A stretch of DNA of 64,000 nucleotides, taken from NCBI GenBank assembly GCA_021442155.1, contig CM038215.1, positions 6,782,976 through 6,846,975 of the forward strand, read 5' to 3'. This DNA comes from Cymbidium sinense (lineage: Eukaryota; Streptophyta; Magnoliopsida; Asparagales; Orchidaceae). Both the position numbers and the translations under genes were made by a program. Under the pieces are notes generated by a model. It searched no databases. It saw only the letters and a program-made list of their open reading frames with translations, and had not been told where the DNA came from. Shown here piece by piece: positions 37,621 to 49,630 of this stretch (the stretch's first letter is position 1; every line of letters begins with the position of its first letter).

Positions 37621-38052
37621 TTAATAGAGAAGAAATTTAGATTCAACATTTCATCTTTTTGAGTTTATTGACCAAGTAGCAGACAAAGTTTTCTAAGATA
37701 CAAGCGATGACATACATAAAAAATGAGCACGCATAGAGTAGATCAAATACCCTAGATAACTAGAATTGTCTCGACTATAAAGACCCAGTTCCATAAGCAG
37801 CAGATCAGATCGATTATTCTTCAGTTTCTCCAGTTCCCACCAGACCACCCTTACCTCATGAGTAGCGGGATCCTCCATCATATCTCTAATCTATCCCTCT
37901 GCCACTACAACAATTATAACCTCTATCACTCCTTTTGCCTCCATAACCACCATCTACTTATCCACTAGCACCTCTAGATCCTCCACCTCCAAACCTTACC
38001 TCCATAACCACCACCTCCATATCCATCATCATATCCAGTAGTACTTCCAGCA
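37621..38052 (-). pseudogene. GR-RBP glycine-rich tail + 3' UTR, copy 8 (variant class B)
   Basis: The 3' UTR and C-terminal part match the other copies, but the 5' part differs: instead of NGQNLDGRNITVN it begins NPAGSTTGYDDGYGGGGYGG on the minus strand, immediately after telomere-like DNA. Frame breaks follow. Copies 10 and 14 share this start, so the three form a separate class, perhaps from a paralogue or a rearranged tail. Non-functional. Confidence 0.7.
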
Positions 38053-38575
38053 GGGTTAGGATTTAGGGTATAGTTTTTAGGCTTTACGATTTAGGGTTTT
38101 TAGATTTTATGGTTTTAGTGGGGCTTTTAGTTTAGGTTTAGTGGTTTAGGGTTTAGGGTATGGTTTTTTAGGGTTTAGGCAGCTTAGTTTAGGTTTAGGT
38201 TTAGGGTTTAGGGTTTGGGGTTTAGGGTTTAGCTTTTATGGTTTGGGGTTTTGGGTTTAGGGTTTAGAGTGGGTTAGGTTGGGTTTGGTAGTTAGCTTAG
38301 GGCTTAGGGTTTAGGGTTAGGGTTTATGGTTTATGGTTTAGGGTTAGTTTATGGTTAAAGGTTTATGGTTTGGGATTTAGGGTTTAGGATTTAGGTATTA
38401 GGGTTTAGGGTTTAGGGTTTTGGATATAAGTTTTATGGTTTAGGATTTACTATTTAGTGTTTTTCGATTTAGGGTTTAGGGTTTAGAGTTTTTAGGGTTT
38501 AGGATATAGAATTTAGGTTTTAGGTTTAGGGTTCATGTTTTAGTTTAGGGTTTAGGGTTTTTAGTTTCTTTTAAA
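38053..38575 (+). repeat. Telomere-like tract
   Basis: TTTAGGG-variant DNA without a T-rich phase, slightly irregular near 38110-38300. Separates copies 8 and 9. Confidence 0.9.
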
Positions 38576-39052
38576 AGAGAATAAATTCAGATTCAACATT
38601 TTTTCATTTATAATTCATTAACCAAGTAACAGACCAAGTTTTCTAAGACACAAGAAACAACATAGTTCAAAAATTAGCACGCATATAGAAAATCCAAAAC
38701 CCTAGATAACTAGAACCATCTCTACTGCAAAAACATAGTTCTATATGTTGTAAATCAGATTAGACATTCTTTAATTTCCACAATGCCCATCAGAGCCATC
38801 GCGGCCTCTCGAGTAGCAGGATCCACCATCATATCCCCGATCTCCCCACCATTATAATGGTTGTAACCTCCGTCGCTCCTCCCACCACCATAACCACCAT
38901 TACTCCGACCACCACCTCCATATCCACTAGCACGTCCAGATCCCCGCCACCACTGTGATAAGCTCCACCTCCACATTCGCCTCCACCACCTAACCTAGAC
39001 TGATCCTTGTTGACAGTCATGTTTCTGCCATCAAGGTTCTACCCATTCTTAG
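38576..39052 (-). pseudogene. GR-RBP last exon + 3' UTR, copy 9
   Basis: Minus strand: NG*NLDGRNMTVNKDQSRLGGGGE, a one-base shift near 38950, then GSGRASGYGGGGRSNGGYGG and SDGGYNHYNGGEIG, a second shift, and a degraded end. The same TAG at the first Gln as copy 7 and the shared NYNG-type deletion show both come from one ancestor. Confidence 0.8.
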
Positions 39053-41118
39053 AGTTTGGGTTCGGGTTTAGGTTCATTAAGTTTTAGGGTTTATGCTTAT
39101 TTTATAATTTATTTAGTTACTTTAGGTTTAGGTTTAGGGTTTGGGGTTTAGGGTTTAGGATTTAGGGTTTAGGGTTTAAGGTTTAAGGTTTAGAGTTTAA
39201 GGTTTAAAGTGTTAGTCTTTATGTTTTTATGGTTAATGTCTTGGGTTAGGGTTTAGGCTTTAGGGTTTAGTGTTTTTTGGGGTTTAGGGTTTAGGGTTTA
39301 GGATTTAGGATTTAAGGTTTTGTTTTTTTAAAAAAAAATTAAGTAAGTCTGTAGGTTTAGGCTTATATAGTATATTAATTTTATTTTTTAATTATTTTAG
39401 TTTACTTTATTTTCTTGTTATATTTAGGTATATCTTTTATTTTTATTTATTTTAGTTTATTTATTTTACGTTAAATTATTTTAGTTTAGGTTTTTCATTT
39501 TAGTTTATTTCTTAGGTTTATGTTTAGGTTTAAGTTTATTTTTTAGTTGAGCTTTATTTTTATTTGTTTGGATTAGGTTTTATTTCTTATGTTTATGTTT
39601 AGGTTTTTATTATATTTTTTAGGTTTAGGTTTTAGATTTTTATTTTGTGTTTATTTTTTAGTCTTTAATTTTTAGTTTAGGTTTAGGTTTATTTTTAGTT
39701 TATTTTATTTTATTTAGTCTAAGTTTAGGTTTAGGTTTAGTTTTTTTTAAGTTTAGGTTTAAGTTTTATTTATTTTAGTTTAGGTTTAGATTTATTTTAT
39801 TTTATTTATTTTATGTTTATTTTAGGTTTAGGTTTTATTTTTTATTTATTTTTAGGTTCATTTTTTAGGTTTAGGTTTTATTATAATTTATTTAAGGTTT
39901 ATTATTTTTTTATTTTACATTTATTATTCATTTTATTTAGGTTTTTTATTCTTAAGTTTATTTTATTTTTTAGTTTAGTTTAAGATTTTATTTATTATAT
40001 TTTACTTTATTTATACATTTTTATTTTATTTTATTATTTGGTTTAGGTCTATGTTTTAGTTTAGGTTTTTATTTTATTTTATTATTATATTTAGGTTTAG
40101 GTTTTATATTTATTTTATTTTTAACTTTTTCGAATTTTAGGGTTTAGGGTGTAGGGTTTAGGGTTTAGGGTATAAGGTTTATAGTTTAGGGTTTAAACGT
40201 TTAGGGATTTAGCATTTAGGGCTTAATGTTAGGTTTTAAGGTTTAGGGTTTAAGACTTAGTGTTTAAGCTTTAGGGTTAGGGTTTTTTAGGTTTAGGGGT
40301 AGTGTCAGTGGAGAAGATTAATTTAGGCTTTAGGTGGGCTGGAGGGTGGCTTATGATTTAGGTTTAGGTTTAGCCTGGATTTAGAGGTTTAGGTCAGTTT
40401 AGAGTGGGGTTTAGGGAGGCCTGCTGGGATTACTTTAGAGTTTAAGGTTTAGGGTTTAGGGTTTAGGGTTTAGGGCAAAGTTTAGAGAGGTTTAGTTTAG
40501 GGTGGGTTTTATAGGTCTGGCCCATGGTAGTAGAGGTGAGTGATAGGGCAGGTTTATGGTCTAGGGTTTAGGGATTAGTGTTTATGATTTAGATTTTAGG
40601 GTTTTGGGTTTATGGCTTAGGGGTTTTTTAAAAATAAATTAAGTAAGCTGGTAGGTTTAGGTTTATTTAATTTATTTTTATCTAGTTTCATTTATATTAT
40701 TTTATTTTTTTACTTAGGTTTTTATTTTTATTTTTATTTAGGTTTAAGTTTATTTATTTTAGTTTAGGCTTTTTATTTTAATTTATTTTTTGGATTATGT
40801 GTAGGTTTATGCTTATTTTTTAGCTTATTTTTTTAATTTTACTTTTTAGGTTTATATTTTATTTTTTATTTTTAGGTTTTTATTTTATTTTTTTTGTTTA
40901 AGTTTTAGGTTTTTATTTTAGGTTTATTTTTATGTTTTATTTTTTAATTTAGGTTTAGGTTTATTTTTATTTTATTTTATATTATTTAGTTTAAGGTTTA
41001 GCTTCAGTTTATTTTAGGTTCAGGTTTAGGTTTTCTTTATTTTATTTTAATTTAGTTTAAGGTTTAGCTTAAGTTTATTTTAGGGTTTAGGTTTTTATTT
41101 AGGGTTTAGGGTTTTTTT
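39053..41118 (+). repeat. Telomere-like / T-rich satellite with anomalous patch (partner of 35263-37620)
   Basis: Telomere-like 39053-39335, anchor near 39341, T-rich to 40135, telomere-like with a GC-rich patch at 40310-40560 (GGGAGGCCTGCTGGG, TCTGGCCCATGG), T-rich 40631-41075. The order and T-rich sequence follow the 35263 block at an offset near 3.8 kb. Non-coding. Confidence 0.85.
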
Positions 41119-41550
41119 TAATAGTGAAGAAATTTAAATTCAACATTTCTTCTTTTCGATTTCATTGACCAAGTAGCATACCAAGTTTTCTAAGATACAC
41201 ATGACATACATAACAAAAAATGGCATAGAGTAGATCAAATACCCTAGATAACTAGAATCGTCTCTACTATAAAGTCCCAGTTCCATAAGCAGTAGATCGG
41301 ATCGACCATTCTTCAGTTTCTCCAGTTCCCATCAGACCACCCTTGCCTCATGAGTAGCGGGATCCTCCATCATATCTCTAATCTATCCCTCTGCCACCAC
41401 TACGGTTGTAACCTCTATCACTCCTTTTGCCTCCATAACCACCATCTCCATATCCACTAGCACATCCAAATCCTCCACCTGAAAATCTTGCCTCCATAAC
41501 CACCACCTTCATATCCACCATCATATCCACTAGCACTCCCAATAGGGTTA
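41119..41550 (-). pseudogene. GR-RBP glycine-rich tail + 3' UTR, copy 10 (class B)
   Basis: Same variant 5' end as copy 8, next to CCCAATAGGGTTAGGG on the plus strand. A short deletion in the 3' UTR near 41205 removes bases present in its duplicate, copy 14. Frame is broken; non-functional. Confidence 0.75.
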
Positions 41551-43915
41551 GGGTTTAGGTTATAGTTTTTAGGGTTTAGGGTTTAGGATTTTTAGATTTT
41601 AGTGTTTAGGGTTTAGGGATAGCTTTGGGTTTAGGTTTAGTTTAAGGTTTAGGGTTTAGGGTTTATGGTTTTAGGGTTTAGGGCATAGTGTTTAGGTTTA
41701 GGGTTTAGGGTTTAGGGTTTAGGGTTTGGGTTTAGGGTTTAGGCTTTTATGGTTTGGGGTTGTTTAGGGTTTAGGGTTTAGAGTTTAAGGTTTAGGGTTT
41801 AGGGTTTAGGGTTTTAGGGTTTAGGGTTTGTTTTAGGGTTTAGAGTATTTATTTATTTTTAAAATTCCTTTTAAATTAAGTAAATTAGTAAGTTTTGGTT
41901 TATTTAGTTTAGTTTTTATTTATTTTAGTTTTTTATTTATTTATTTTTATATAGGTTCATTTTATATTTAATTTTGTTTATTTATTTTAAGCTTATTTAT
42001 TAAGATTTTGTTTTAGTTTATTTTAAGGTTTAGGTTTAGGTTTATTTTTTAGTTAAGTTTTATTTTTAGTTTACTTTTTAGGTTTAGGTTTTATTTTTTA
42101 TTTTTAGGTTTAGGATTAGATTTTATTTTATTTTTTAGGTTTAGGTTTTAGGTTTTTATTTTAGGTTTATTTTTAGGTTTTCTTTTTTTTGTTTAGGTTT
42201 AGGTTAATTTTTAATTTATTTTATATTATTTAGTTTAGGTTTTGTTTATTTTAGCTTTAGGTTTAAGTTTTATTTATTTTAGTTTTGCTTTATTTTATTT
42301 TTCTTATTTTATTTTTATTTTTGGTTTAGGTTTTTTTAGTGTAGGTTTATATTTTAGGCATAGTTTTTTTACATTTTTATTTTATTATATTTTAAGTTTA
42401 ATTAATGTTTATTTTAGGTTTAGCTTTTATTTTATTTAGTTCTTTTAAGTTTTAGGTTTATTTTATTTTTAGTTTAGTTTAGGTTTTATTTATTTTATTT
42501 TAGTCTAGTTTTTTCTTTTATTATTTTATTTTAGGTTTAGTTTTGGTTTTAGGTTTATCTTTTTAGTTTAGGTTTTATTTTATTTTATTATTTTATTATA
42601 TTTAGGTTTAGTTCTCTTATTTATTTTTAGGTTTTATTTAGTTTAGGTTTAGGTTTTAGGTTGTGGTTTAGGGTCTAGGATTTAGGGTTTAGGGTTTGCA
42701 TTTAGGTTTAGCTCAGGGTTTAAGGTCCAGGAGGTTACAGGTTTAGGATTTAGGTTTAGGTTTAGGCCCAGGCAAGGTTTAGGATTTAGGTTTAGGTTTA
42801 GGTTTAGGGTTTAGGGTTTAGTTGGGTTTGGGTTATGGTCAGCTCAGCCAGCCCAGGCAACGCCTTGGCTCAGTGCTCAGTCAGGCAGGGCAGTTTAGGT
42901 TTAGGCCCAGGAGGGCCCAGTTTAGCCCAGGTTTAGGAGGCCCAGATTTAGTTTAGATTTAGAGCCCAGTTGGGCCCAGATTTAAGTTTCAGCCCAGGCT
43001 CAGTTTAGGTTCAGTTTGGCCCAGGATTTAAGTTTAGGGCCCAGTTTAGGAGTTAGTTAGGCCCAGTTTAGGGCCCAGTTTAGAGTGACTAGTTAGTTGG
43101 CCCAGGGCTCAGCTCAGTTAGTTAGTTAGTTTAGAGGCCTGGTTTGATCAGGTCAGTTTAAGCCCAGGGCCCAGTAGTTTAGTTTATGGTGGGTAGGTTT
43201 AGTCTGGCCCAGGGTTTAGAGTGGGTGGGGGAGTTTAGGGCCCAGGGCTTAGGGTGAAGTTTAGAGTTTCTGGTTGGATCTTGGTTTATTGTTTAGGATT
43301 TTAGGGTTTATACCAGGATCTATTGTAGGGTTTATGGTTTATGTTTTAGTGGGGTTTTTTAGGGTCAGTGGGTTTAGCCTCAGGATTAGGGTTTAGGGTT
43401 TAGGGTTTAGGATTTAGGGCTCATGGTTTTTAAATTAAGTAAATGGCTAGGTTTAGGTTTATTTAGTTTGTTTTTTATTTATGTTAGTTTACTTAATTTT
43501 TTATTTTTATTTAGTTTTATTTTTTTTATTTAGTTTAGTTTACTTATTTTAGTTTATGTTTATTATTTTAGTTTATTTTTTCAGTTTAGGTTTAGGTTTA
43601 GGTATATTTTTTAGTTTAGTTTTATTTTTATTTTATTTTTTAAGTTTTGGTGTTTTTTTTCAAGGTTTAGGTTTTGGTTTTTATTTTATTTTTTAGGTTT
43701 AAGTTTTAGGTTTTTATTTTAGGTTTATTTTTAAGTTTTATTTTTTAGCTTATGTTTAGGTTTTTTTTAGTTATTTTATTTTATTTAGTTTAGGGTTAGG
43801 GTTAAGGGTTTAGTATTTTAAGAATTAGTGTTTAGGGTTTACGATTGTAGGTTTAGGGTTTTGGGTTTAAGGTTCAAGTTTTAGTTTACAGTTTAGGGTT
43901 TTTGGTTTTTTTAAT
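41551..43915 (+). repeat. Satellite with the strongest GC-rich anomaly
   Basis: Telomere-like 41551-41868, anchor and T-rich 41869-42655, then 42695-43400, where TTTAG words are mixed with GCCCAGG, GGCCCAGTTTAG and CAGCTCAGCC. The T-rich phase and telomere-like words resume to 43915. Unit 2 (51941-54645) matches on both sides but lacks the GCCCAG words. Confidence 0.85.
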
Positions 43916-44356
43916 AAAATAAAGAATTTTGATTCAATATTTCTTCTTTTCGATTTCATCAACCAAGTTTTCTAAGACACAAGCGATGACATAGATAAAA
44001 CATGAGCACACATCGAGCAAATCCAAAGCCCTAGATAACTAGAACCATCTCTACTATAAAGACACAGTTCTATAAGTAGCAGATCGGATATATGATTCTT
44101 CAGTTTCTCTAGTTCCCAACAGAACCACCCTGGCCTCTTGAGGAGCAGGATCCGCCATCATATCCCTGATCTCACCCTCCACCACTACCACGGTTGTAAC
44201 CTCCGTCGCTCCTCCTGCCTCCATAACTGCTAGCACCTCCAAATTCCCCACCACCACTATAATAATCGTAGCCTCCACCATCCCCTCCACCACCAGAACT
44301 ATACCGAGCCTGGTTGATGGTGATGTTCCTATCATTAAGGTTTTGTTCATTCTTAA
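43916..44356 (-). pseudogene. GR-RBP last exon + 3' UTR, copy 11
   Basis: Minus strand, one frame: NEQNLNDRNITINQARYSSGGGG, DYYSGGGEFGGASSYGGRRSDGGYNRGSGGG, a TGA, then DQGYDGGSCSSRGQGGSVGN, TAG, RN and the original stop. The GGGQSSGG segment of other copies is deleted in frame. Two stops, no shift. Its duplicate is copy 15. Confidence 0.8.
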
Positions 44357-44735
44357 GTATTAGGTTTTCGTTTAGGTTTATTAGGTTTTAATATTTATTT
44401 TTATTTTTAATTCATTTAGTTACTTTGGGTTTAGATTTAAGGTTTAGGGTTTAGGGTTTAGGGTTTAGGGTTCAGGATTTTAGGTTTTACGCTTTTAGGG
44501 TTTAGGGTTTAGGGTTAAGGTTTATGGTTTAGTATTTAGGGTTTAATGTTTAGGCTTTTCAATTTTGGGTTAGTTTAAGGTTTAGGGTTTAGGGTTTTAG
44601 AGTTTTCAGTTTAGGTTTTTGGGTTTTGTGTTTAGGGTTTAAGGTTTAGGATTTGGGATTAGGGTTTAGGGTTTATGGTTTAGGGTTTTAGGGTTTAGGG
44701 TTATTTAAGGTTTAGGGTTTAGGGTTTAGTGTATT
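44357..44735 (+). repeat. Telomere-like tract
   Basis: TTTAGGG-variant DNA between copy 11 and a LINE tail; no T-rich phase. Corresponds to 25073-25425 and 55081-55455. Confidence 0.9.
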
Positions 44736-45850
44736 TTTTTTGGAAAAGTTAGAATTTTATTACCATAAAAGGAAAATATACAATGCCCTTAAAAGGGTTA
44801 AAGCTCTAAAATTCTACTGCTCTCTAAGCTACAAGAAATCTAGAGAGATAAACCCCTATCTAAGTACATTAGAAAATGAAAAGAAAATAATAGAGAAAAT
44901 ACAATGTCTAAAAGGCACAAGAGAAAAATACAGAGTAAGATAAACAAATCCTCAAAATAGTAAAAGGATGAGTCAGCAGCAGTTAATGATTCATTTGAAA
45001 AAGCAGGATAAGCAATATCCACAACAACGTCACTTGGGTTGACTTAGCATCGACCATTCCCTCTATATAGTTCCAACTTGTAAAAAAAATTTACAAAACA
45101 CTACAAAGGCAAAAGTCATAGCTAAAAATGATAAAGATAAAGAGAGGAAAAGGAGAGAGCTTAGAAAGAAAAGGCTCAAGCTCAGTTAGGATCATCTCAA
45201 GGGGCAATAATACATATGAGCATCCAAACTTCATAAAGAATGGTTACAATCATATATAATGCTGCCAACCAGAGAGAAGATGTGGGTAACATCAAAGCCA
45301 TCATAACCAGCATACCTGATACAAGTAAACATCAAAACCCAGCAGTCCATAGAGTTCTAGATCCATCACCATTAAACAAAAAGCAACTGACCAACAACCA
45401 GCTAGCGCCCAAACCACCAAAAAAAACCACAACAGACTAATCACAACAACCTAGAGAAAGGTTAGAACAAAGTCAGAACACCAACAATAGCCATTAACCA
45501 AATACCAATCTAAGCTTTAAACTAGGGAAAATTAAAACCAGCCATTAGTAAGCACCAGGCCAATGCCAATTAATTGAGAAATAGCCAACAAAACCAAGAT
45601 TAGAGCCCTCAAGCCAAAGTCCCAACAATAAGTAGTCACCAAGCCAAACCAGGGTGAGCAACCACAAATGACTAAATAGCTCAAAAATGAAACCATCAAT
45701 CAAGGAAACAAAAGCTACAACCGGTAAATTAGTAAAAGAAAAAAAACAACCAAGGGGCCAAAAAACCACCAACCAACAAAAACCAAAAAGTCCCATTCAA
45801 AATGATCAACAAAGGTTCAGCCAACATAGCAAAAGGCTCTAGTAAATTAT
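44736..45850 (-). mobile_element. 5'-truncated LINE 3' end (duplicate of 25426 and 55456)
   Basis: Begins GGAAAAGTTAGAATTTTATT after the T-run and ends at AAATTAT, the same edges as its two duplicates. The GR-RBP tail follows within about 45 bases. Non-coding 3' UTR sequence only. Confidence 0.85.
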
Positions 45851-45892
45851 CAAGTTTAGGTTTTAGTTTAGGGTTTAGGGTTTTTAGTTTTT

Positions 45893-46380
45893 CTTTAATG
45901 GAGATTAAATTTAGATTCAACATTTATTTTTTTATTTCATCAAACAAGTAACACAAAAAGTTTTCTAAGGCACAAGTGGCAACATAAATCAAAAATGAGC
46001 ATGAATAGAGTAAATCAGAAACCCTAGATAACTAGAACTGTCTCTACTATAAAGTCACAATTCCATAACTAGTAGATCGGATCAGCCATTCTTCAGTTTC
46101 TCCAATTCCCATCAGAAACAACTCGATCTCTCGAGTAGCGGGATCCACTATCACAACCCCGATCTCTCTCTCTGCCACCACCACGATTGTAACCTCCATC
46201 GTTCCTCCTGTCTCCATAACCACCACTGCTCTGACCACAACCTCCATATCCACTAGCACCTCCAGATCCCCCACAACCACTATGATAATCGCCACCTCTG
46301 CCTTTGCCTCCACCACCAAATCTAGACTGAGCCAAGTTGACGGTGATGTTTGTGCGGGCAAGGTTCTGCCCATTCTTAAG
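45893..46380 (-). pseudogene. GR-RBP last exon + 3' UTR, copy 12: fully open exon
   Basis: The only copy with an intact exon frame (46374 to 46093, 93 codons plus TGA): NGQNLARTNITVNLAQSRFGGGG, a tail with SGYGGCGQSSGGYGDRRNDGG, RERDRGCDSGSRYSRD, and the terminus SDGNWRN. An AAG directly precedes the AAT of Asn, so either an intron acceptor or a 5' truncation after the Met of MNGQ is possible. Without the RRM it should not bind RNA as its parent does, and I see no promoter. I call it a pseudogene fragment despite the open frame. Confidence 0.75.
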
Positions 46381-49300
46381 GTTTAGGTTTAGGTTTCAAT
46401 TTATTAGGCTTTAGGGTTTAGTTTTATTTTTTTAATTCATTTAGTTACTTTAGTATTAGGTTTACGGTTTTCGGTTTAGGGTTTAGGTTTAGGGTTTAGG
46501 GTTTATGGTTTAAGGTTTAGGGTTTTAGGGTTTCTGCTTTTAGGGTTTAGGGTTTAGGGTTTAGGGTTAGGATTTCATGTTTAAGGTTTTGAGTTTTTAG
46601 GGTTTAGAGTTTAGGATTTAGTGATTAGGGTTTAAGGTTTTTTTTAATTAAGTAAACTGGTGGGTTTAGGTTTATTTGGTATATTTAGTTTATTTATTAT
46701 TTATTTTAGTTTACTTTATTTTTTCTTTTTATTTAGATTAATTTTTTATTTTTATTTAGTTTAGGTTTTTTACTTTAGTTTATTTTTTAGGTTTAAGTTT
46801 AGGTTACATTTAATGAGTTTATTTTTTTTATATTTTTTTAAAGTTTAGGTTTTATTTTTATTTTTAGGTTTAGGTTTAGGATTTTATTTTATTTTTTTAG
46901 GTTTAGGTTTTAGTATTTATTTTAGGTTTACTTTTTTTGTTTTATTTTTTAGTTTAAGTTTAGGTTTATTTTTAGATTACTTTATTTTATTTAGATTAGG
47001 TTTAGGTTTAGGTTTAGTTTATTTAAGGTTTAGGTTTATTTTATTTTGTTTATTTCATTTTTATTTATGGATTAGGTTTCATTTTTAGTTTAGGGTTTAC
47101 ATTTTATTTTTTATTTATTTTTAGGTTTTACTTTGAGGTTTATTTATTTGGTTTAGGTTATTATTTAGTTTTTATTTTATTTTATTTTAAGTTAATTTTA
47201 TTTTTATTTTAGTTTAATTTTTATTTTATTTAGGTTTTTTATTTATTTTTGTTTAGTCAAGGCTTTTATTTATTTTATTTTATTTTAGTTTTTATTTTTT
47301 TATTTTTTTTTCCTTTTGGGATTAGGTTCAGGTTTAGGTTGTAGTTTATGTTTTTATGTTATTTTATTTTTTATTATATCTAGGTTTAGGTTTTTTTATT
47401 TATTTTATTTTTAGTTTTATCTAATTTTATTTTTATTTATTTTTAGATTTATTTTTTAGTTTTATGTGTTTACTCAATTTTTATTTTATTTTTTTAGGTT
47501 TATTTTAATTTTATCTTACATTTAGTTTTTATTTTATTTATGTTTTTTATTTTTGGTTTATTTTATAGTTTAATTTAGGTTTTTATTTATTTTATTTTTA
47601 TTTAGTTTTTATTTTTTATTATATTTCATTTTTAAGTTTATGTTTAGATTTTAGTTTACTTTTTTATTTTATTTTGGTTTAGGTTTGTTTATTTATTTTA
47701 TTTTTAGGTTTTAATTAGTTTAGGTTTAAATTTTAGGTTTTACAATTTAGGGTTGTGGTTTAGTGTTTAGGGTTTAAGGGTTTAGGTCACGGTTTATGAT
47801 TTAGGTGTGCTTTAGGGTTTAGGGAGGGTTTGGGTTTGGGAGGCTTAGGATTTAAGGTGAGCTTTAGGGATATAGTTAAGGAGAGGTTTAGGATTAGGGT
47901 TTTTTAAATTATTTTAAATTATAGTTTATGGTTTTAGTGTAGTTGTGTAGGTGGAGGTGGTCCGTGGTGGTTTGGGTAGTTAGGAAAGGGGTTAGTTTAG
48001 GGTTTAGGGTTTCAGGGTGGTTTTCTTTAATTTTTTAATTTTTTTGTTAATTAAGTGAACTGGAAGGTTTTACTTCATTTAGTTTATTATTTATTTATTT
48101 TATTTTATTTTATTTTTTATTTTGATTTTGTTTTAGTTTTATTTTATTTAGTTTAGTTTATTTAATTAAGGTTTATTTATTTTAGTTTAGGTTTTTTATT
48201 TTAGTTTATTTTAGGTTTAGGTTTAGTTTATGTTTATTTTTTCTTTAGTTTATTTTTTTATTTTGTTTTTTTAGGTTTAGGTTTTATTTTGATTTTATGT
48301 TCAGGTTTAGGTTTTATTTTATCTTAGGTTTAGCTTGTAGGTTTTCATTTTAGGTTTATTTTAGGTTCATTTTTTAGTTTAGGTTTAGGTTTATTTTTGG
48401 TTTATTATATTTTATTTAGTTTAGGTTTAGGATTTAGGTTTAGTTTATTTTATTTAGGTTTAGGTTTAGGTATTTTAGTTTAGGTTTTAGGTTTATTTTA
48501 TTTATTTATGTTTTATTTTATTTAGGTTTTATTTATTTTTTTATTTTATTTTATTATAAGTTTATTTCATTTTTTATTTTAGCTTTAATTTCTATTTTAT
48601 TTAGGTTTTATTTTTGTTTAGTTTAGGTTTTATTTTTTTATTTCATTTAGGTTTTATTTTTTTTTATTTTATTATTTTTATTTTGGGTTTAGGTTTAGGT
48701 TTAAGTTCTAATTTATGTTTTATTTAATTTTTTTTATTATAATTTAGGTTTTTTTTTTAATTTTATTTTAGGTTTTAGGTTTTATTTTATGTTTATTTTA
48801 GGTTTTATTTTTTTAATCTTAGTTTAAGTATATTTTGTTTATTTTCTTTATTTAGTTTAGGGTTTAGGTTTAGTTTATTTGGGTTTAAGTTTAGGTTTTT
48901 TATTTTTTAGTTTAGTTTATTTTTAGTTTAGGTTTAGGTTTATTTTATTTTATTTTAGGTTTATGTTTTTTATTCTTGGGTTTAGGTTTTATTTTATTTA
49001 TTTTTAAGTTTTATTTTAGGTTTATTTTTTGAGGTTTAGGTTTTTCCTATTTTTATTTTAGTTTCTTCTAAGTTTATTATAGGTTTATTTTATTCTTATT
49101 TTAATTTAGGTTTTTATTTATTTCATTTAATTTATTTTTATTAGTTTATTTTATTTATTTTTAGGTTTAGGTTTAGGTTTATTTATTTATTTTATTTTAG
49201 GTTTTATTTAGTTTAGTTTAGGTTTTAGTTATTAGGAGGGTTTATGGTTTTTTAGGGATGGTATAGTTTAGTTTAGGGTTTAGGTTAAAAAAAGGGTTTA

Positions 49301-49630
49301 GAGTGGGTTTAGGGTTTGGTTTGGGTTTATGGTTTAGTTTCAGGATTTAGTTGAAAGTTTAAGGTTTAGGCTTCAGTGTTTAGGGTTTTTAGTGTTTAAG
49401 GTTTAGGATTTATGGTTAGTTTAAGGTTTATGGTTTAGGGTTTTAGGTTTAGGGTTCAGGGTTTAGGGTTTAGGGTTTAGGGCTTAGGGTTTAGGGTTTA
49501 GGGTTTAGGGTTTAGGGTTTGGGGTTTAGGTTTTAGGGTTTAGGGTTAAGGGATTAGAGTTTAGGATTTGGGTTTAGGTTTAGGGTTTAGGGTTTAAGTT
49601 TACATTTAAGGTTTAGGGTTTTTGTTTTTT
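46381..49630 (+). repeat. Satellite with two irregular patches
   Basis: Telomere-like 46381-46640, T-rich 46641-47745 and 48036-49215 (anchors near 46648 and 48045), telomere-like elsewhere. At 47770-48005 and 49235-49345 the telomere-like tract has G-rich disorder (GGTGGAGGTGGTCCGTGG) and is shorter than the matching part of unit 2 (58440-58800 and 60100-60270), which is regular TTTAGGG. Non-coding. Confidence 0.85.

Noticed and set aside
42242..42439. Phe/Tyr-rich 65-residue frame in T-rich DNA
   Set aside because: A translation of TTT/TTA simple repeat; its unit 2 partner near 52640 is not preserved in the same frame.
36410..43400. GC-rich patches as horizontally acquired or regulatory islands
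   Set aside because: The GC words are interleaved with TTTAG at repeat spacing and are absent from the near-identical duplicate, which fits miscalled repeat better than inserted DNA.
46093..46374. A working small glycine-rich protein gene
   Set aside because: The frame starts inside the RRM with no initiating exon or promoter, and sixteen related copies are degraded; kept as a pseudogene with a finding.
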